DNA of 64,000 nt, from NCBI RefSeq assembly GCF_000332175.1, contig NZ_KB235910.1:435278-499277 (forward strand), in the 5' to 3' direction. This document shows, one piece after another, positions 1-8,328 of the stretch. The notes below the pieces were generated by a model. That model searched no databases. It saw nothing but the letters and a program-made list of their open reading frames with translations, and was not told the origin of the DNA. How positions within the stretch are numbered: position 1 is the first letter of the stretch; the number at the start of each line of letters is the position of its first letter. A program made the position numbers and the translations under genes. Source of the DNA: Pseudanabaena sp. PCC 6802. GTDB lineage: Bacteria; Cyanobacteriota; Cyanobacteriia; Pseudanabaenales; Pseudanabaenaceae.

Positions 1-1
1 T

Positions 2-715
2 GGCGGTCGCATTCGCTTTAAAGATAGCAACGGCAATATCGTGGCGGATAACCTGAGCGAAGATGATTACCAGCAATATATCGGCGAAGCGGTCGAACCC
101 TGGTCGTACCTGAAATTTCCCTACTACAAACCGCTGGGCTACCCCAACGGTATCTATCGCGTCGGCCCCCTAGCGCGTTTGAATGTCTGCGATCGCATTG
201 GCACGCCCAAAGCAGATCGGGAATTACAAGAATTCCGCGAGCGATCGGGCGGCATGGCTACTTCTTCATTCCTCTATCACCACGCCCGTTTAGTGGAAAT
301 TTTGGCAGCGATTGAAAGAATTGCCGAACTGATCGAAGATCCAGATATCCTATCGCCGCATACCCGTGCCAAGGCAAGCATTAACTGTTTGGAAGGAATT
401 GGCGTGAGCGAAGCACCGCGCGGCACGCTATTCCATCACTATCACATTGACGAACACGGCGCGATTCAGAAGGTCAATTTGATTATCGCAACAGGCCACA
501 ACAATCTGGCTATGAACAAAACCGTAGCGCAGATTGCCAAGCACTACATTCATAACGGTAACGTAGCCGAAGGATTTCTCAATCGCGTCGAAGCTGGCAT
601 TCGCAATTACGATCCCTGCCTGAGTTGCTCTACCCACGCGGCGGGGCAGATGCCTTTACAAGTGCAACTGGTCAGTAAGGATGGCTCTATCCTCAAACAA
701 ATTCGGCGAGATTAG
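2..715 (+). CDS. hoxH: Bidirectional [NiFe] hydrogenase large subunit HoxH, C-terminal part
   Basis: The gene enters from the left edge, so only about the last 237 codons are present; the family is usually about 475 residues. HoxH holds the Ni-Fe active site of the cytoplasmic bidirectional NAD(P)-linked hydrogenase. The C-terminal nickel-binding motif DPCLSCSTH is visible and is followed by about 25 more residues. This extension matches the peptide that the endopeptidase HoxW removes after the motif His once nickel is inserted, so this is the unprocessed precursor. It also contains the [17 protein letters not shown] stretch typical of group 3d large subunits. No hox or hyp gene follows within the window. 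Confidence 0.95.
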   Translation, partial: GGRIRFKDSNGNIVADNLSEDDYQQYIGEAVEPWSYLKFPYYKPLGYPNGIYRVGPLARLNVCDRIGTPKADRELQEFRERSGGMATSSFLYHHARLVEILAAIERIAELIEDPDILSPHTRAKASINCLEGIGVSEAPRGTLFHHYHIDEHGAIQKVNLIIATGHNNLAMNKTVAQIAKHYIHNGNVAEGFLNRVEAGIRNYDPCLSCSTHAAGQMPLQVQLVSKDGSILKQIRRD

Positions 716-787
716 TTCGGTCAAAGCCCCTCTCCCGCTCTGGGAGAAGGATTTAGGGTGAGGTTAATGGGGGAATTTGCACATCGC

Positions 788-812
788 GTAAGGTGGGCAA
801 TGCCCACCTTAC
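788..812. repeat. Short palindromic repeat (family C)
   Basis: A perfect 12-bp inverted repeat, GTAAGGTGGGCA and its complement, around a single central base, between hoxH and the tRNA gene. Similar TAAGGTGGGCA/TGCCCACC sequences recur near 15137-15161 (after miaB) and 52502-52527 (after carB). It behaves as a dispersed intergenic palindrome and could act as a bidirectional transcript end. Confidence 0.6.
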
Positions 813-842
813 AAATATTGCGATTATTGCGATCCGTAATTA

Positions 843-916
843 CGGGCTAGGAGGGATTCGAACCCCCGACACCGTGGTCCGTAGCCACGTGCTCTAGTCC
901 ACTGAGCTACAAGCCC
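843..916 (-). tRNA. tRNA-Arg(ACG)
   Basis: The minus strand folds as a cloverleaf. The acceptor stem is GGGCTTG with CTAGCCC, with one T-T mismatch at pair 6-67. The anticodon stem is CGTGG/CCACG around the loop CTACGGA, giving anticodon ACG. The T arm carries TTCGAAT. CCA is not encoded. Anticodon ACG reads CGN arginine codons after A34 deamination. Confidence 0.93.
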
Positions 917-986
917 TTAACTTGCGTTCCTTAGCATAACACAAGTTCGCTCGAGTTTAGCTCAACCTCAAAAGAATTGGGAAAAA

Positions 987-1082
987 TATAGCCATGGACA
1001 GATCTGTTAGGACAGGGGGGGTGTGGGCTGCGCTCCCACGCAGGGTTTTCACCCCTGCACCCCGTCCTAAGCCTGTTGGCTG
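987..1082. repeat. Dispersed repeat, family B copy 1
   Basis: Begins TATAGCC, runs through GACAGATCTGTTAGGACAGG, and ends TCCTAAGCCTGTTGGCTG. The G+C-rich middle contains inverted CCCACGCAGGG/CCCCTGCACC segments. The copy at 46628-46720 is nearly the same. It lies directly against a family A element. Small apparent ORFs here are products of the repeat, not genes. Confidence 0.7.
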
Positions 1083-1191
1083 TAGCGGTTTTCAGATGAA
1101 AACGAGAAGGGGGTTTGGGGGCGTTGCCCCCAAGAAGGGGTTCCACCCCTTCACCCCAAAAATAAAACCCGTTCTCAAGTGAAAACCGCTA
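1083..1191. mobile_element. MITE-like element, family A copy 1
   Basis: A non-coding element of about 109 bp with terminal inverted repeats TAGCGGTTTTCA and TGAAAACCGCTA, and an internal GGGGGCGTTGCCCCC hairpin followed by AAGGGGTTCCACCCCTT. It is followed by TA, but the left flank is TG where it abuts a family B copy. Together, copies 1 to 6 of this family occupy much of the non-coding space in the window. Confidence 0.75.
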
Positions 1192-1304
1192 TATAGCTAT
1201 AAATTCTGGATAGTCGATCGGCTTGCGTATATAAAATAAGTTTGTAGTTTTGTATACTATGGTTATTAACTTTTAATAAAGTCACAGGCTTCCTCATTAT
1301 TGCG

Positions 1305-3053
1305 ATGGGGAGAATGCCAAAGATGAATTCAGAGGTTCTTATTAGAGTGAGCGACCATCCTCTTGCCCAGTTAAAGGGCTATGACGCAAAGGCCATTGCC
1401 AAATACTACATCCGGAGACCGTGGCAGGTGATTTGGCGAACCCTCTCGATCGTATTCATGTTCGCAGGGTTTTTATTGGGGTTACTGTGGGACAGGGCAG
1501 CAGGAAAGAGCGATCGCCACCAACCAGAACGCGCCGCCCACCTCCGCGAAATTATTACCAAACTGGGCCCCACTTATATCAAAGTCGGTCAGGCACTGTC
1601 CACCAGACCAGATCTCGTCAGAGAGGACTATCTGGCAGAACTGACCAAGCTACAGGATCGGTTGCCCCCCTTTCCCACACCGCAGGCATTCAGCATTATC
1701 GAGCGCGAACTGGGCAAGCCCGCAGACAAAATCTATAAATCGATCTCGGCAGAGCCAGTTGCGGCTGCTAGTTTGGGGCAAGTTTTCAAAGCCACTTTGT
1801 ATACGGGTGAAGACGTAGCAATTAAAGTCCAAAGACCTGACTTGCTACCCGTAATCACCCTGGACTTGTTTATCCTGCGCGTCATTGCCAAATTGCTGGC
1901 TCCTTTGCTGCCATTAAACATGGGTGTGGGTCTCGACGCGATCGTGGATGAATTTGGCATCAAGCTATTTGAAGAGATCGACTATGTCAACGAAGCCCAT
2001 AACGCCGAACGCTTTGCCAACTACTTCAAAGACGATCCCAAGGTAAAAGCGCCAAAAATTTACTGGGACTACAGCACGCGCTACGTTTTGACCATGGAGT
2101 GGATTCATGGCATCAAGTTAACCGATGTCGAAAGCATCAAAGCCGCAGGCTTAGACACTGATGAACTAGTCAGAATCGGCGTACTGGCTGGTTTAAGGCA
2201 ACTGCTAGAGTTTGGGTTTTTCCACGCCGATCCGCACCCTGGCAATTTATTCGCCACCTATGACGGTTCCATGGCCTACATTGATTTTGGCATGATGGAT
2301 CAGCTAGAGGAATCTACTAAAGAAACCCTTGTAGACTCTGTGGTGCATCTGATCAATCGGGATTACGAACAACTCGGTCAGGATTATGTGAAACTGGGTT
2401 TTCTGGCTGCCAATACAAATATGATCCCGATTGTGAAGGCCCTGGAAGTGGTGCTGGGCGATATTATGACCGAGAAAGTAGGTGATTTTAACTTTAAAGT
2501 TGTAACCGATCGCTTCTCTAGCGTCATGTATGAATATCCGTTCCGTCTGCCTGCCAAGTTTGCCCTCATTATTCGCTCTGTAGTTACCCAGGAAGGCGTA
2601 GCACTAAGCCTCAATCCCAACTTTAAGATCGTACAGGTCGCCTACCCCTATGTGGCACGTCGCCTGCTTACAGATGAATCGACAAATCTCCGCGATCGCT
2701 TGATCGAGGTCTTGTTTAAGGAAGGTAAGTTCCAGTGGTCGCGCCTGGAAAACCTGCTGGCGATCGCCAAATCCGACGGTCAGTTCGATCTTATGCCCAC
2801 AGCGCAAATTGGTTTGCAGTATCTCTTTACCGAGGATGGCAAGTTTTTGCGCCGTCGCTTATTACTTGCCTTGACCGAGGACGATCGATTGCATACAGCT
2901 GAATTGCAGCGCCTATGGCAACTAGTACGTGCAGACCTGGAGCCTGGTAAATTGTGGAATGCTGCGGTGGGAACTTTGAGCGCTTCACTGCCCAAGGCGG
3001 TTACTGCGATTTTACCGATAGCCCTACTGCCAGGTGCAAATCCTGGTAGCTAG
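1305..3053 (+). CDS. ABC1/UbiB/AarF family atypical kinase
   Basis: A member of the ABC1 (UbiB/ADCK) protein-kinase-like family, which in cyanobacteria and plastids is linked to prenyl-quinone homeostasis and photo-oxidative stress. Visible family motifs are KLGPTYIKVGQALSTRPDLV (the KxGQ region), the Ala-rich nucleotide loop AAASLGQVFKA, the lysine motif AIKVQRP, the catalytic-loop ADPHPGNLF and YIDFGMM (the DFG equivalent). A hydrophobic segment lies near residues 50-62, and the C-terminus is hydrophobic, so membrane association is likely. Alternative ATG codons at 1314 and 1323 are equally possible starts, because no clear ribosome-binding site separates them. Its exact substrate cannot be read from the sequence. 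Confidence 0.9.
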   Translation: MGRMPKMNSEVLIRVSDHPLAQLKGYDAKAIAKYYIRRPWQVIWRTLSIVFMFAGFLLGLLWDRAAGKSDRHQPERAAHLREIITKLGPTYIKVGQALSTRPDLVREDYLAELTKLQDRLPPFPTPQAFSIIERELGKPADKIYKSISAEPVAAASLGQVFKATLYTGEDVAIKVQRPDLLPVITLDLFILRVIAKLLAPLLPLNMGVGLDAIVDEFGIKLFEEIDYVNEAHNAERFANYFKDDPKVKAPKIYWDYSTRYVLTMEWIHGIKLTDVESIKAAGLDTDELVRIGVLAGLRQLLEFGFFHADPHPGNLFATYDGSMAYIDFGMMDQLEESTKETLVDSVVHLINRDYEQLGQDYVKLGFLAANTNMIPIVKALEVVLGDIMTEKVGDFNFKVVTDRFSSVMYEYPFRLPAKFALIIRSVVTQEGVALSLNPNFKIVQVAYPYVARRLLTDESTNLRDRLIEVLFKEGKFQWSRLENLLAIAKSDGQFDLMPTAQIGLQYLFTEDGKFLRRRLLLALTEDDRLHTAELQRLWQLVRADLEPGKLWNAAVGTLSASLPKAVTAILPIALLPGANPGS

Positions 3054-3231
3054 CACTCATACCAAACCTGTATTGCTGTAGTTTTTGGCACTTTTATGGC
3101 GTTAACAAGAGGTTATAGGTATAATTAACGACATTTTACGTCATTTCAGGCGTAACGAGTACAGCTAAATGGCGCTATCGAATTCGCGATATGATTAGGT
3201 GAGCGAATCCGCAAACAAAGGTTGAGGAATT

Positions 3232-3828
3232 ATGGTAAGTCAAATTAAAAAAGAGGATATGTACGAAAAACTGGGCAATATTGACCAGATTCGTGACATT
3301 ATTTTCGGCGCTCAGTTGCGCGAGTATAACGGGCGCTTTGAAAAAATTGAGTCGGATTTGCTCAGCATGCATCAGGAGCTACTGGATCGCATTAATGAGG
3401 TGCGGATGAACTATTCCACCGAGTTGCGCGTGGCTGTAGAAGCACTGGATAAAAAATTAAAGACTTTACAAACCTCAACTGACGAAGAACGGCAGGATCT
3501 CAGGGCGCAGATAGAGCGCACCCATCGTAAATCCACGGCTAGTTTTGACAAGCTCAACAGCGATTTAGAAGTGGCTACCACATCAATCCGCGACGATCTG
3601 ACTGAAACCAAGGCCAAAATGCAAGAGGATATGCGCGGACTGCGGACATACATCCAGGAAGAACTCGATCGGCGTTTATCTGCGATCGGTAATATGAAGA
3701 TCTCCCGCGATGACATGGCGGAAATTTTGTTTGAACTGGGTATGCGTCTCAAGGGTACGGAATTCGTACCAGAACTAGAAGAGGCAACGGATTTGATCCT
3801 GGTCGATCGCATGACTGGTGCTGAATAG
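3232..3828 (+). CDS. Conserved coiled-coil protein of unknown function
   Basis: A soluble protein of 198 residues, rich in Glu, Lys, Arg, Asp and Leu with heptad-like spacing over about residues 30-150, which predicts a long alpha-helical coiled coil. There is no signal peptide or membrane segment. A short globular C-terminal part (about 150-198, ISRDDMAEILFELGMRLKG) follows. The start is supported by GAGG a few bases upstream of ATG. The gene sits alone between the ABC1 kinase and a secreted protein on the same strand. I do not recognise a characterised family; its composition suggests a structural or scaffold role, which is inference only. Confidence 0.75.
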   Translation: MVSQIKKEDMYEKLGNIDQIRDIIFGAQLREYNGRFEKIESDLLSMHQELLDRINEVRMNYSTELRVAVEALDKKLKTLQTSTDEERQDLRAQIERTHRKSTASFDKLNSDLEVATTSIRDDLTETKAKMQEDMRGLRTYIQEELDRRLSAIGNMKISRDDMAEILFELGMRLKGTEFVPELEEATDLILVDRMTGAE

Positions 3829-3881
3829 CCCGATCGTTTTCTTAATTGCCCGATCTGCATAATTAGGAGTACTGCCACGCC

Positions 3882-4391
3882 ATGAGACGTATTTGTCTGA
3901 TATTAATGGCGATCGCCATAATTTGCTTTTCTATCCCAGACTACGTTAAGGCCGAGGCTGGCAACTCATCATCTAGCTCTCAACTAGTGGAAAGGTTAGA
4001 AAGAATCGCGGCATCTATGCAACAGGTGCACTTTTGCTTTAACGAAAACTGTTTTTACCGCGATATCAAAACTCAGATCGAACCACCATCTCAGCCTGAC
4101 GGTCAATACACGGCTACGATCTCAGCAATTGTCGATCGCCCTGGTGGCAACATTAATACTGCCGACTACCATTTTATTTTTAATAGCGATCGCTGGCAGT
4201 TAGTGAAGGGCGAAGAATATACCGATATGGCCGATTACTTCTTCGATGGCGATCGCTACGAAATTTATAGCTCGCATACCAATCGCACGGTTGCAGGCAA
4301 TGTCGCTCAAGCCAAAGCCCAGGGCAGTCTCAAGTCAGGCTACCTACCCCTTTACTTTGACATTCTAAATAGAGGCTTAGATCGAATTTGA
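3882..4391 (+). CDS. Secreted hypothetical protein
   Basis: 169 residues. The N-terminus MRRICLILMAIAIICFS followed by a polar region up to KAEA is a typical Sec signal peptide, so a periplasmic or exported location is likely. The mature part has two nearby cysteines (CFNENC) that could form a disulfide, and several Asp/Tyr-rich turns. TAGGAG lies upstream of the ATG at a workable distance. No known domain was recognised. The ORF ends shortly before the convergent pentapeptide-repeat gene. Confidence 0.7.
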   Translation: MRRICLILMAIAIICFSIPDYVKAEAGNSSSSSQLVERLERIAASMQQVHFCFNENCFYRDIKTQIEPPSQPDGQYTATISAIVDRPGGNINTADYHFIFNSDRWQLVKGEEYTDMADYFFDGDRYEIYSSHTNRTVAGNVAQAKAQGSLKSGYLPLYFDILNRGLDRI

Positions 4392-4420
4392 GATGGGGGA
4401 TGGGGATGTTTGTGCGTAAA

Positions 4421-4807
4421 TTACTCGTGTATGCTGCCATCAGGCATGATAGCGCCATTTAACTTGGCTTTGCTCAGATCGGCCAGGCTTAAATCGGCTT
4501 TGTGGAGGTTGGCCTGGGTGAGATTAGCACGACTGAGATCGGCACGGGTTAAAATTGCCCCTCTCAGGTCTGCACCCTGTAAGTTAGCCCTGCTCAAGTC
4601 CACCCAACCCAGATCCGCACCCCGCAGATCTGCTTTGCTCAAGTCAACGTGGGTGAGGATGGATTCGCTTAAATCGATACCGTGAAGAACTGCCCCGTGT
4701 AGATCGACTCCAACTAGGCGCGTTTGCTCGAAATTTCTGTCGCCAGCAGCATAGCGTCTGAGCAATTCGTCGGCATTTAAAGCAGCGTGGCTGGGTAAAG
4801 AAGACAT
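4421..4807 (-). CDS. Pentapeptide-repeat protein
   Basis: About 128 residues. From about residue 30 it consists of A(D/N)L-x-x pentapeptides (for example ADLRGADLGWVDLSRANLQG), about 15 repeats, which fold as a right-handed quadrilateral beta-helix. The start at 4807 (MSSLPS) is preferred over an upstream in-frame ATG at 4828 because AGGA lies 8 bases before it. The N-terminal ALNADELLRRYAAGDRNF segment is a helical cap often found in cyanobacterial members. Such proteins are very common in cyanobacteria, and the function of this one is unknown. Confidence 0.85.
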   Translation of the reverse strand: MSSLPSHAALNADELLRRYAAGDRNFEQTRLVGVDLHGAVLHGIDLSESILTHVDLSKADLRGADLGWVDLSRANLQGADLRGAILTRADLSRANLTQANLHKADLSLADLSKAKLNGAIMPDGSIHE

Positions 4808-4906
4808 ACCTAATTTCCTGTCCAGCAAATCTTAAAACTGTCGAATGGCTCCAGTTTAGCTCTAGTTGACAGCACTACCTAGAAATAAATCCTGAAATTG
4901 CCATAA

Positions 4907-5380
4907 AATTACGCTTTGACTTTCTCCTTTAAAAACCTTGTGAGATTTCCCAACAAACCCAACTGACTTTCCCCGAAGTAAAACCTGTTTGTGACAGGGA
5001 ATTTGCTTGCATCGCAGGTGTTTTTTTGCGCGAGCTATAGCGTTTTTCAGATCGGAAAGATTAGGGGGTTTGGGGGCGTTGCCCCCAAGAAGGGGTTCCA
5101 CCCCTTCACCCCAAAAATAAAACCTGTTCTCAATTGAAAAACGCTATAGGTATTAAAAGAAGTTCGTCACCTAAACCAATCACGATCGAATTAAAAGCTA
5201 TCTTTTGTACCTCAAAGGCTGAAACGTTTAGTTCGGTGGATATTTGACTTAAAGATTTCTGTCCATTGGCAGCTTGAAATAATTTCAACTCCAGAGGGTT
5301 TAATTTGACTAGCAAACCAGAACCTACCCCTGGGAGTTTATTATCAAGTACCTGACAAAATTGAGTCCAGCGATCGACTG
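4907..5380 (-). pseudogene. Decayed partial copy of the DUF4388 gene, interrupted by a MITE
   Basis: This stretch is a diverged duplicate of the 3' third of the intact DUF4388 gene at 6538-7401. Long identities include PLELKLFQAANGQKSLSQI and KIAF-IVIGL-DELLLIP on the protein level. Relative to the intact copy it has lost about 25 bp around the GNMDLPNLT segment and carries a one-base deletion near the 3' end. A family A element is inserted in it at 5038-5146. The N-terminal two thirds are missing, so no functional protein is expected. Confidence 0.8.
5038..5146. mobile_element. MITE-like element, family A copy 2, with TA target duplication
   Basis: 109 bp, starting TAGCGTTTTTCA and ending TGAAAAACGCTA, flanked by TA at 5036-5037 and 5147-5148. 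The intact paralogue reads GAGCTAGGTATT at about 6661-6672, with a single TA and no insert. The two copies therefore form a filled-site and empty-site pair. A TA duplication fits IS630/Tc1-mariner transposition; the mobilising transposase is not in the window. Confidence 0.85.
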
Positions 5381-5588
5381 GCAACAAGCATCAGCGAATG
5401 CATCACACTTACGGCTTTCTTTGCAAGGGACTCTCCAGCAGTTCAATCTTCTAAAGGTAGATTCCCCGCCGCTCCGCAGCGAAGGAGACAAAATGCAATC
5501 CGACGGGGTTTTACCAAATCTTTGGTGCTTTAGTTCTATCCCTTCCTTGAAAATACCAATTAGCAGATAGGCAACAGGCACAAAAAAG

Positions 5589-6149
5589 CTACGAAGCCAT
5601 CGTATTGGCACCAGTAGCGATCAGCCGACGGAACAAGCCTGCCGTCCAGCCAGTTTCTTTCAAAACAGCCGCCGACGAAACTTCGATGTAGGCTTGCTCG
5701 ATAAATGCCAGGTCGATCATGCAAATTTTACTCAGAGACTCTCTGAGATCTTCAGGCTTGCCGCTACTCTTGAGTAGTTTCGTCACTTCCCGCACCACAG
5801 TTGCCATTGCTGGAACGACGTGTTCGGGACCAATGCCAATTTTGACGTGAACCAGACCGATGCGCCAGCGACGTTCGGCATAGCTTTTTCCCCAATCGTC
5901 CATGCCAGTAAACATCTCGTGAAACCATTGAACGAAGGTTTCGCGCAAACGGTGAATGCGTCCTTCCGTTTCTGTTAAGATTGCATTCATTTCCGGGTCT
6001 TTCTGTAGATAGCCATAAAAGCAATCAGCCATAGCAGGAGCGATTTCTTTGCCCCAATCAGCGTTAGCCTTTAGTAGAGATTTATCTTCGGCATTAAGCT
6101 CCGTCCTTCTCTCCAACGTTTGGAGAAACTGATGAGGATCTGAAACCAT
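5589..6149 (-). CDS. Protoglobin-type single-domain sensor globin
   Basis: 186 residues matching the protoglobin/globin-coupled-sensor globin domain, which binds heme and senses O2, NO or CO. The key segment is RIGLVHVKIGIGPEHVVPAM, where H101 is the expected proximal heme ligand. W and F residues at about 74-80 (FVQWFHEMF) fit the heme pocket. No methyl-accepting, kinase or GGDEF output domain is attached, so any signal must pass to a separate partner. AAGGA upstream of ATG supports the start. Downstream of the gene is the DUF4388 pseudogene, and upstream lies the DUF4388/GTPase/Roadblock/V4R cluster on the same strand. A role as its gas-sensing input is an inference from position. Confidence 0.85.
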   Translation of the reverse strand: MVSDPHQFLQTLERRTELNAEDKSLLKANADWGKEIAPAMADCFYGYLQKDPEMNAILTETEGRIHRLRETFVQWFHEMFTGMDDWGKSYAERRWRIGLVHVKIGIGPEHVVPAMATVVREVTKLLKSSGKPEDLRESLSKICMIDLAFIEQAYIEVSSAAVLKETGWTAGLFRRLIATGANTMAS

Positions 6150-6383
6150 ACTTTTTGCTTCCTTAACTGAAATATCTCTGATATTAAATGTTTATAGATA
6201 ATTTGTCAAAAAGACTCCACATCTTCAGTAATTCCAAATCCAAAATCTGACAGTCATGAAACTCTTACACCAAGAGAAGTTTATAACTTTTGATGTTTTG
6301 TCCGATCTCTGAAATGACCTAAAATCATTCCAAATTGGGAATTGCTACCACATCTTTACATTTACTGATTTTTTATGTTTTTT

Positions 6384-6452
6384 TAATTGAGAACAGGTTT
6401 TATTGACGGGGTGAAGGGGTTCCACCCCTTCTTGGGGGCAACGCCACCACGC
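6384..6452. repeat. Truncated family A repeat
   Basis: One end of a family A element (TTGAGAACAGGTTTTATTG, then GGGGTGAAGGGGTTCCACCC and TTGGGGGCAACGCC) without its outer inverted repeats. It lies in the 388-base gap between the globin and DUF4388 genes, in which nothing else was recognised besides possible promoter sequence upstream of the globin gene. Confidence 0.6.
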
Positions 6453-6537
6453 AGAGGAGGCAGGGCGGACTTGAGTCGAGCAATATTAGCCCGTGCGATA
6501 CTGCCACAGACCGGCTGTAGTAATTAAGAGATAAATA

Positions 6538-7401
6538 CTATGCTCTGACTTTATCCTTTAAAAACCTTGTGAGATTTCCCAACAAACCCGAACTGACTTT
6601 CCCTGAAGTAGAACCTGTTTGTGATGAGGAATTTGCTTGCATCGCAGGTGTTTTTTTGCGCGAGCTAGGTATTAAAAGAAGTTCGTCAACTAAACCAATC
6701 ACGATCAAACTAAAAGCTATCTTTTGCACCTCAAAGTCTGAAATGTTTAGTTCGATAGCTATTTGACTTAAAGATTTCTGTCCATTAGCAGCTTGAAATA
6801 ATTTCAACTCCAGAGGGGTTAAATTGGGTAAATCCATATTACCTGGTTTGACTAGCAAACCCGAACCTAACCCTGGGAGTTTATTAGTCAAGTGCGTCCA
6901 ATCTTCCAGCGATCGCAAACCGCTTAAGTTAATATCGCGCATTGTTACGTGCAGGCCAGTTAACTCTAAATGAGAAGGAAACACCTTATCGTTAAACGTA
7001 TAAATGCCCTCACGTAGGGCAAACAATTTGGTGATAGGATGAATTACTTGCAAATCAAACAGGAGCGCTACTTGTTGAGGTGTAAGTAAATTTTCCTCCC
7101 GGAGGTATCGCCCTAGTGGAACTGACAAAGTTTGCTTAGATTGCACCTTATGTAGTGCTGCGATTGTGGGAATTTCCAGTTCAAATGAATCTTTGATCAG
7201 ATCGATCAGACCTTGTTTTTGCGAGGCATTAGCTACGGCAACAATTCTCCCATTCTCAAACCAAATCTGACCATATCTTTTAAATGCTTGAGTCTCAGCC
7301 TGATAGCTGTTGATGATAAGCATTCCAGTCCTTTTGCCCTGGTCTAAAACCTTGAAAACCTCCGGCAAGGATAAATCTTCTATCTTTCCAATTAGTGCCA
7401 T
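6538..7401 (-). CDS. DUF4388 (PatA N-terminal-like) protein
   Basis: 287 residues. The N-terminus MALIGKIEDLSLPEVFKVLDQGKRTGMLII with FENGRIVAV is the DUF4388 fold, found at the N-terminus of PatA/PixG regulators and beside small GTPases. The central and C-terminal parts (about 100-240) contain the segment LTPLELKLFQAANGQKSLSQIAIEL, which resembles a winged-helix-like module. The tail is Ser-rich and ends in a basic helix (LTRFLKDKVRA). Unlike the PatA paralogue at 26533 it has no receiver domain. AAGGAG just upstream of ATG gives a firm start. It follows the GTPase gene by 104 bases on the same strand, which suggests one transcript. Its role is probably adaptor-like; this is inferred. Confidence 0.8.
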   Translation of the reverse strand: MALIGKIEDLSLPEVFKVLDQGKRTGMLIINSYQAETQAFKRYGQIWFENGRIVAVANASQKQGLIDLIKDSFELEIPTIAALHKVQSKQTLSVPLGRYLREENLLTPQQVALLFDLQVIHPITKLFALREGIYTFNDKVFPSHLELTGLHVTMRDINLSGLRSLEDWTHLTNKLPGLGSGLLVKPGNMDLPNLTPLELKLFQAANGQKSLSQIAIELNISDFEVQKIAFSLIVIGLVDELLLIPSSRKKTPAMQANSSSQTGSTSGKVSSGLLGNLTRFLKDKVRA

Positions 7402-7505
7402 ACTGCTCCTTACAAAAATTCAACTCAACAGTTCTAAATTGCAACAGACAGTTTCATTCGCAAATTCGCTAGCAAGCAAATCCGTTGCCAACTAAAATCC
7501 CCAAT

Positions 7506-8045
7506 TCAGATAAGGCTCGGTTGCATGCTACCCTCAAGCAAGGTAATCAGTGCTTGAGCCACTGAGCCTGGATCGGTAGCATCAACGGCGACGACCAATG
7601 CTTCCCGATCGTCGTCATTAAGTCCTAACGCAATTGCAACGTTTTCTACACTCCAGGCATCCGAAGAATCTGTGTGAGTAACACCAACCAGCATGGGAAT
7701 ATCCGCACGTTCTCTCATAAAACTCATAATCTGATATGCATACCGAAACTCATAAGGTCGGTGAGCTGCAACTAAAAGAATAAGGCCGTGAGCCTTAGTA
7801 ATCAACATATCCCAAATAAAATCAAACCGATCTTGTCCCGGCGTACCGTAGAGGTGCAATACCTGATCGGGGCCGAATTGCAAGCGTCCAAAATCAAAAG
7901 CTATTGTCGTCTGCTGTTTGAGTAAAGCAGTATCATCTGTGGCTTTGCGATCGGTATCGACCACCTCAATTTCACTGATCGATCGAATAAAGGTCGATTT
8001 TCCTGCTCCCACCGGACCAGTTATTACTAAGCGAATTACTTCCAT
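7506..8045 (-). CDS. MglA/Rag-like small GTPase
   Basis: 179 residues, a stand-alone Ras-superfamily GTPase of the prokaryotic group that pairs with Roadblock proteins. Walker A is GPVGAGKST (residues 10-18). The switch I threonines are in LKQQTTIAFDFG, the G3 motif is YGTPGQDRF (66-74), and the G4 position is THTD (123-126) in place of NKxD, which is usual in this group. There is no lipid-anchor cysteine at the C-terminus. The Roadblock genes just upstream are the expected regulators or GAPs by analogy with MglA/MglB. A family A element (8137-8265) separates it from Roadblock copy 1. The effector process is unknown; polarity or motility control would be an analogy only. Confidence 0.87.
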   Translation of the reverse strand: MEVIRLVITGPVGAGKSTFIRSISEIEVVDTDRKATDDTALLKQQTTIAFDFGRLQFGPDQVLHLYGTPGQDRFDFIWDMLITKAHGLILLVAAHRPYEFRYAYQIMSFMRERADIPMLVGVTHTDSSDAWSVENVAIALGLNDDDREALVVAVDATDPGSVAQALITLLEGSMQPSLI

Positions 8046-8136
8046 GACTTGCGATAAATTAAAGTAATAGTAAAGTAAAAAAGCTAAATTAGGGAGAATA
8101 TTCTCCTCAAGCTTTCTTCCACAAATCTTTGAAGCA

Positions 8137-8265
8137 TAGCGTTTTTCAATTGAGAACGGGTTGTGTTGACGGAATGAAGTGGGGAGCCCCCAAGACCGCC
8201 CTAACTCCCTTGTCTTGGGGGCAATATCTCCAAACCACTACTCTTTGCCGATGTGAAAACCGCTA
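8137..8265. mobile_element. MITE-like element, family A copy 4
   Basis: About 129 bp with ends TAGCGTTTTTCA and GTGAAAACCGCTA. The interior has diverged and carries CCCCCAAGACCGCC and CTTGTCTTGGGGGC segments. The right flank is TA, the left CA. It lies in the 283-base gap between the GTPase and Roadblock copy 1 and may affect their co-transcription. Apparent ORFs across it are artefacts of the repeat. Confidence 0.7.
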
Positions 8266-8328
8266 TAACACCTTGGGCAACACCAAATCCTGGTTGATTA
8301 ACCGCTCTTCACCCAAGGTACTGAGCTT

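Noticed and set aside
994-1182. Plus-strand ORF of 62 codons and the overlapping minus-strand ORF at 931-1146
   Set aside because: Both lie in the family A and B repeats; similar GGNAPKPP-type peptides appear in other repeat copies and reflect the repeat sequence.
4410-4685. ORF of 91 codons opposite the pentapeptide-repeat gene
   Set aside because: Its RSARLKSAL-type repeats are the reverse reading of the pentapeptide codons, a shadow ORF.
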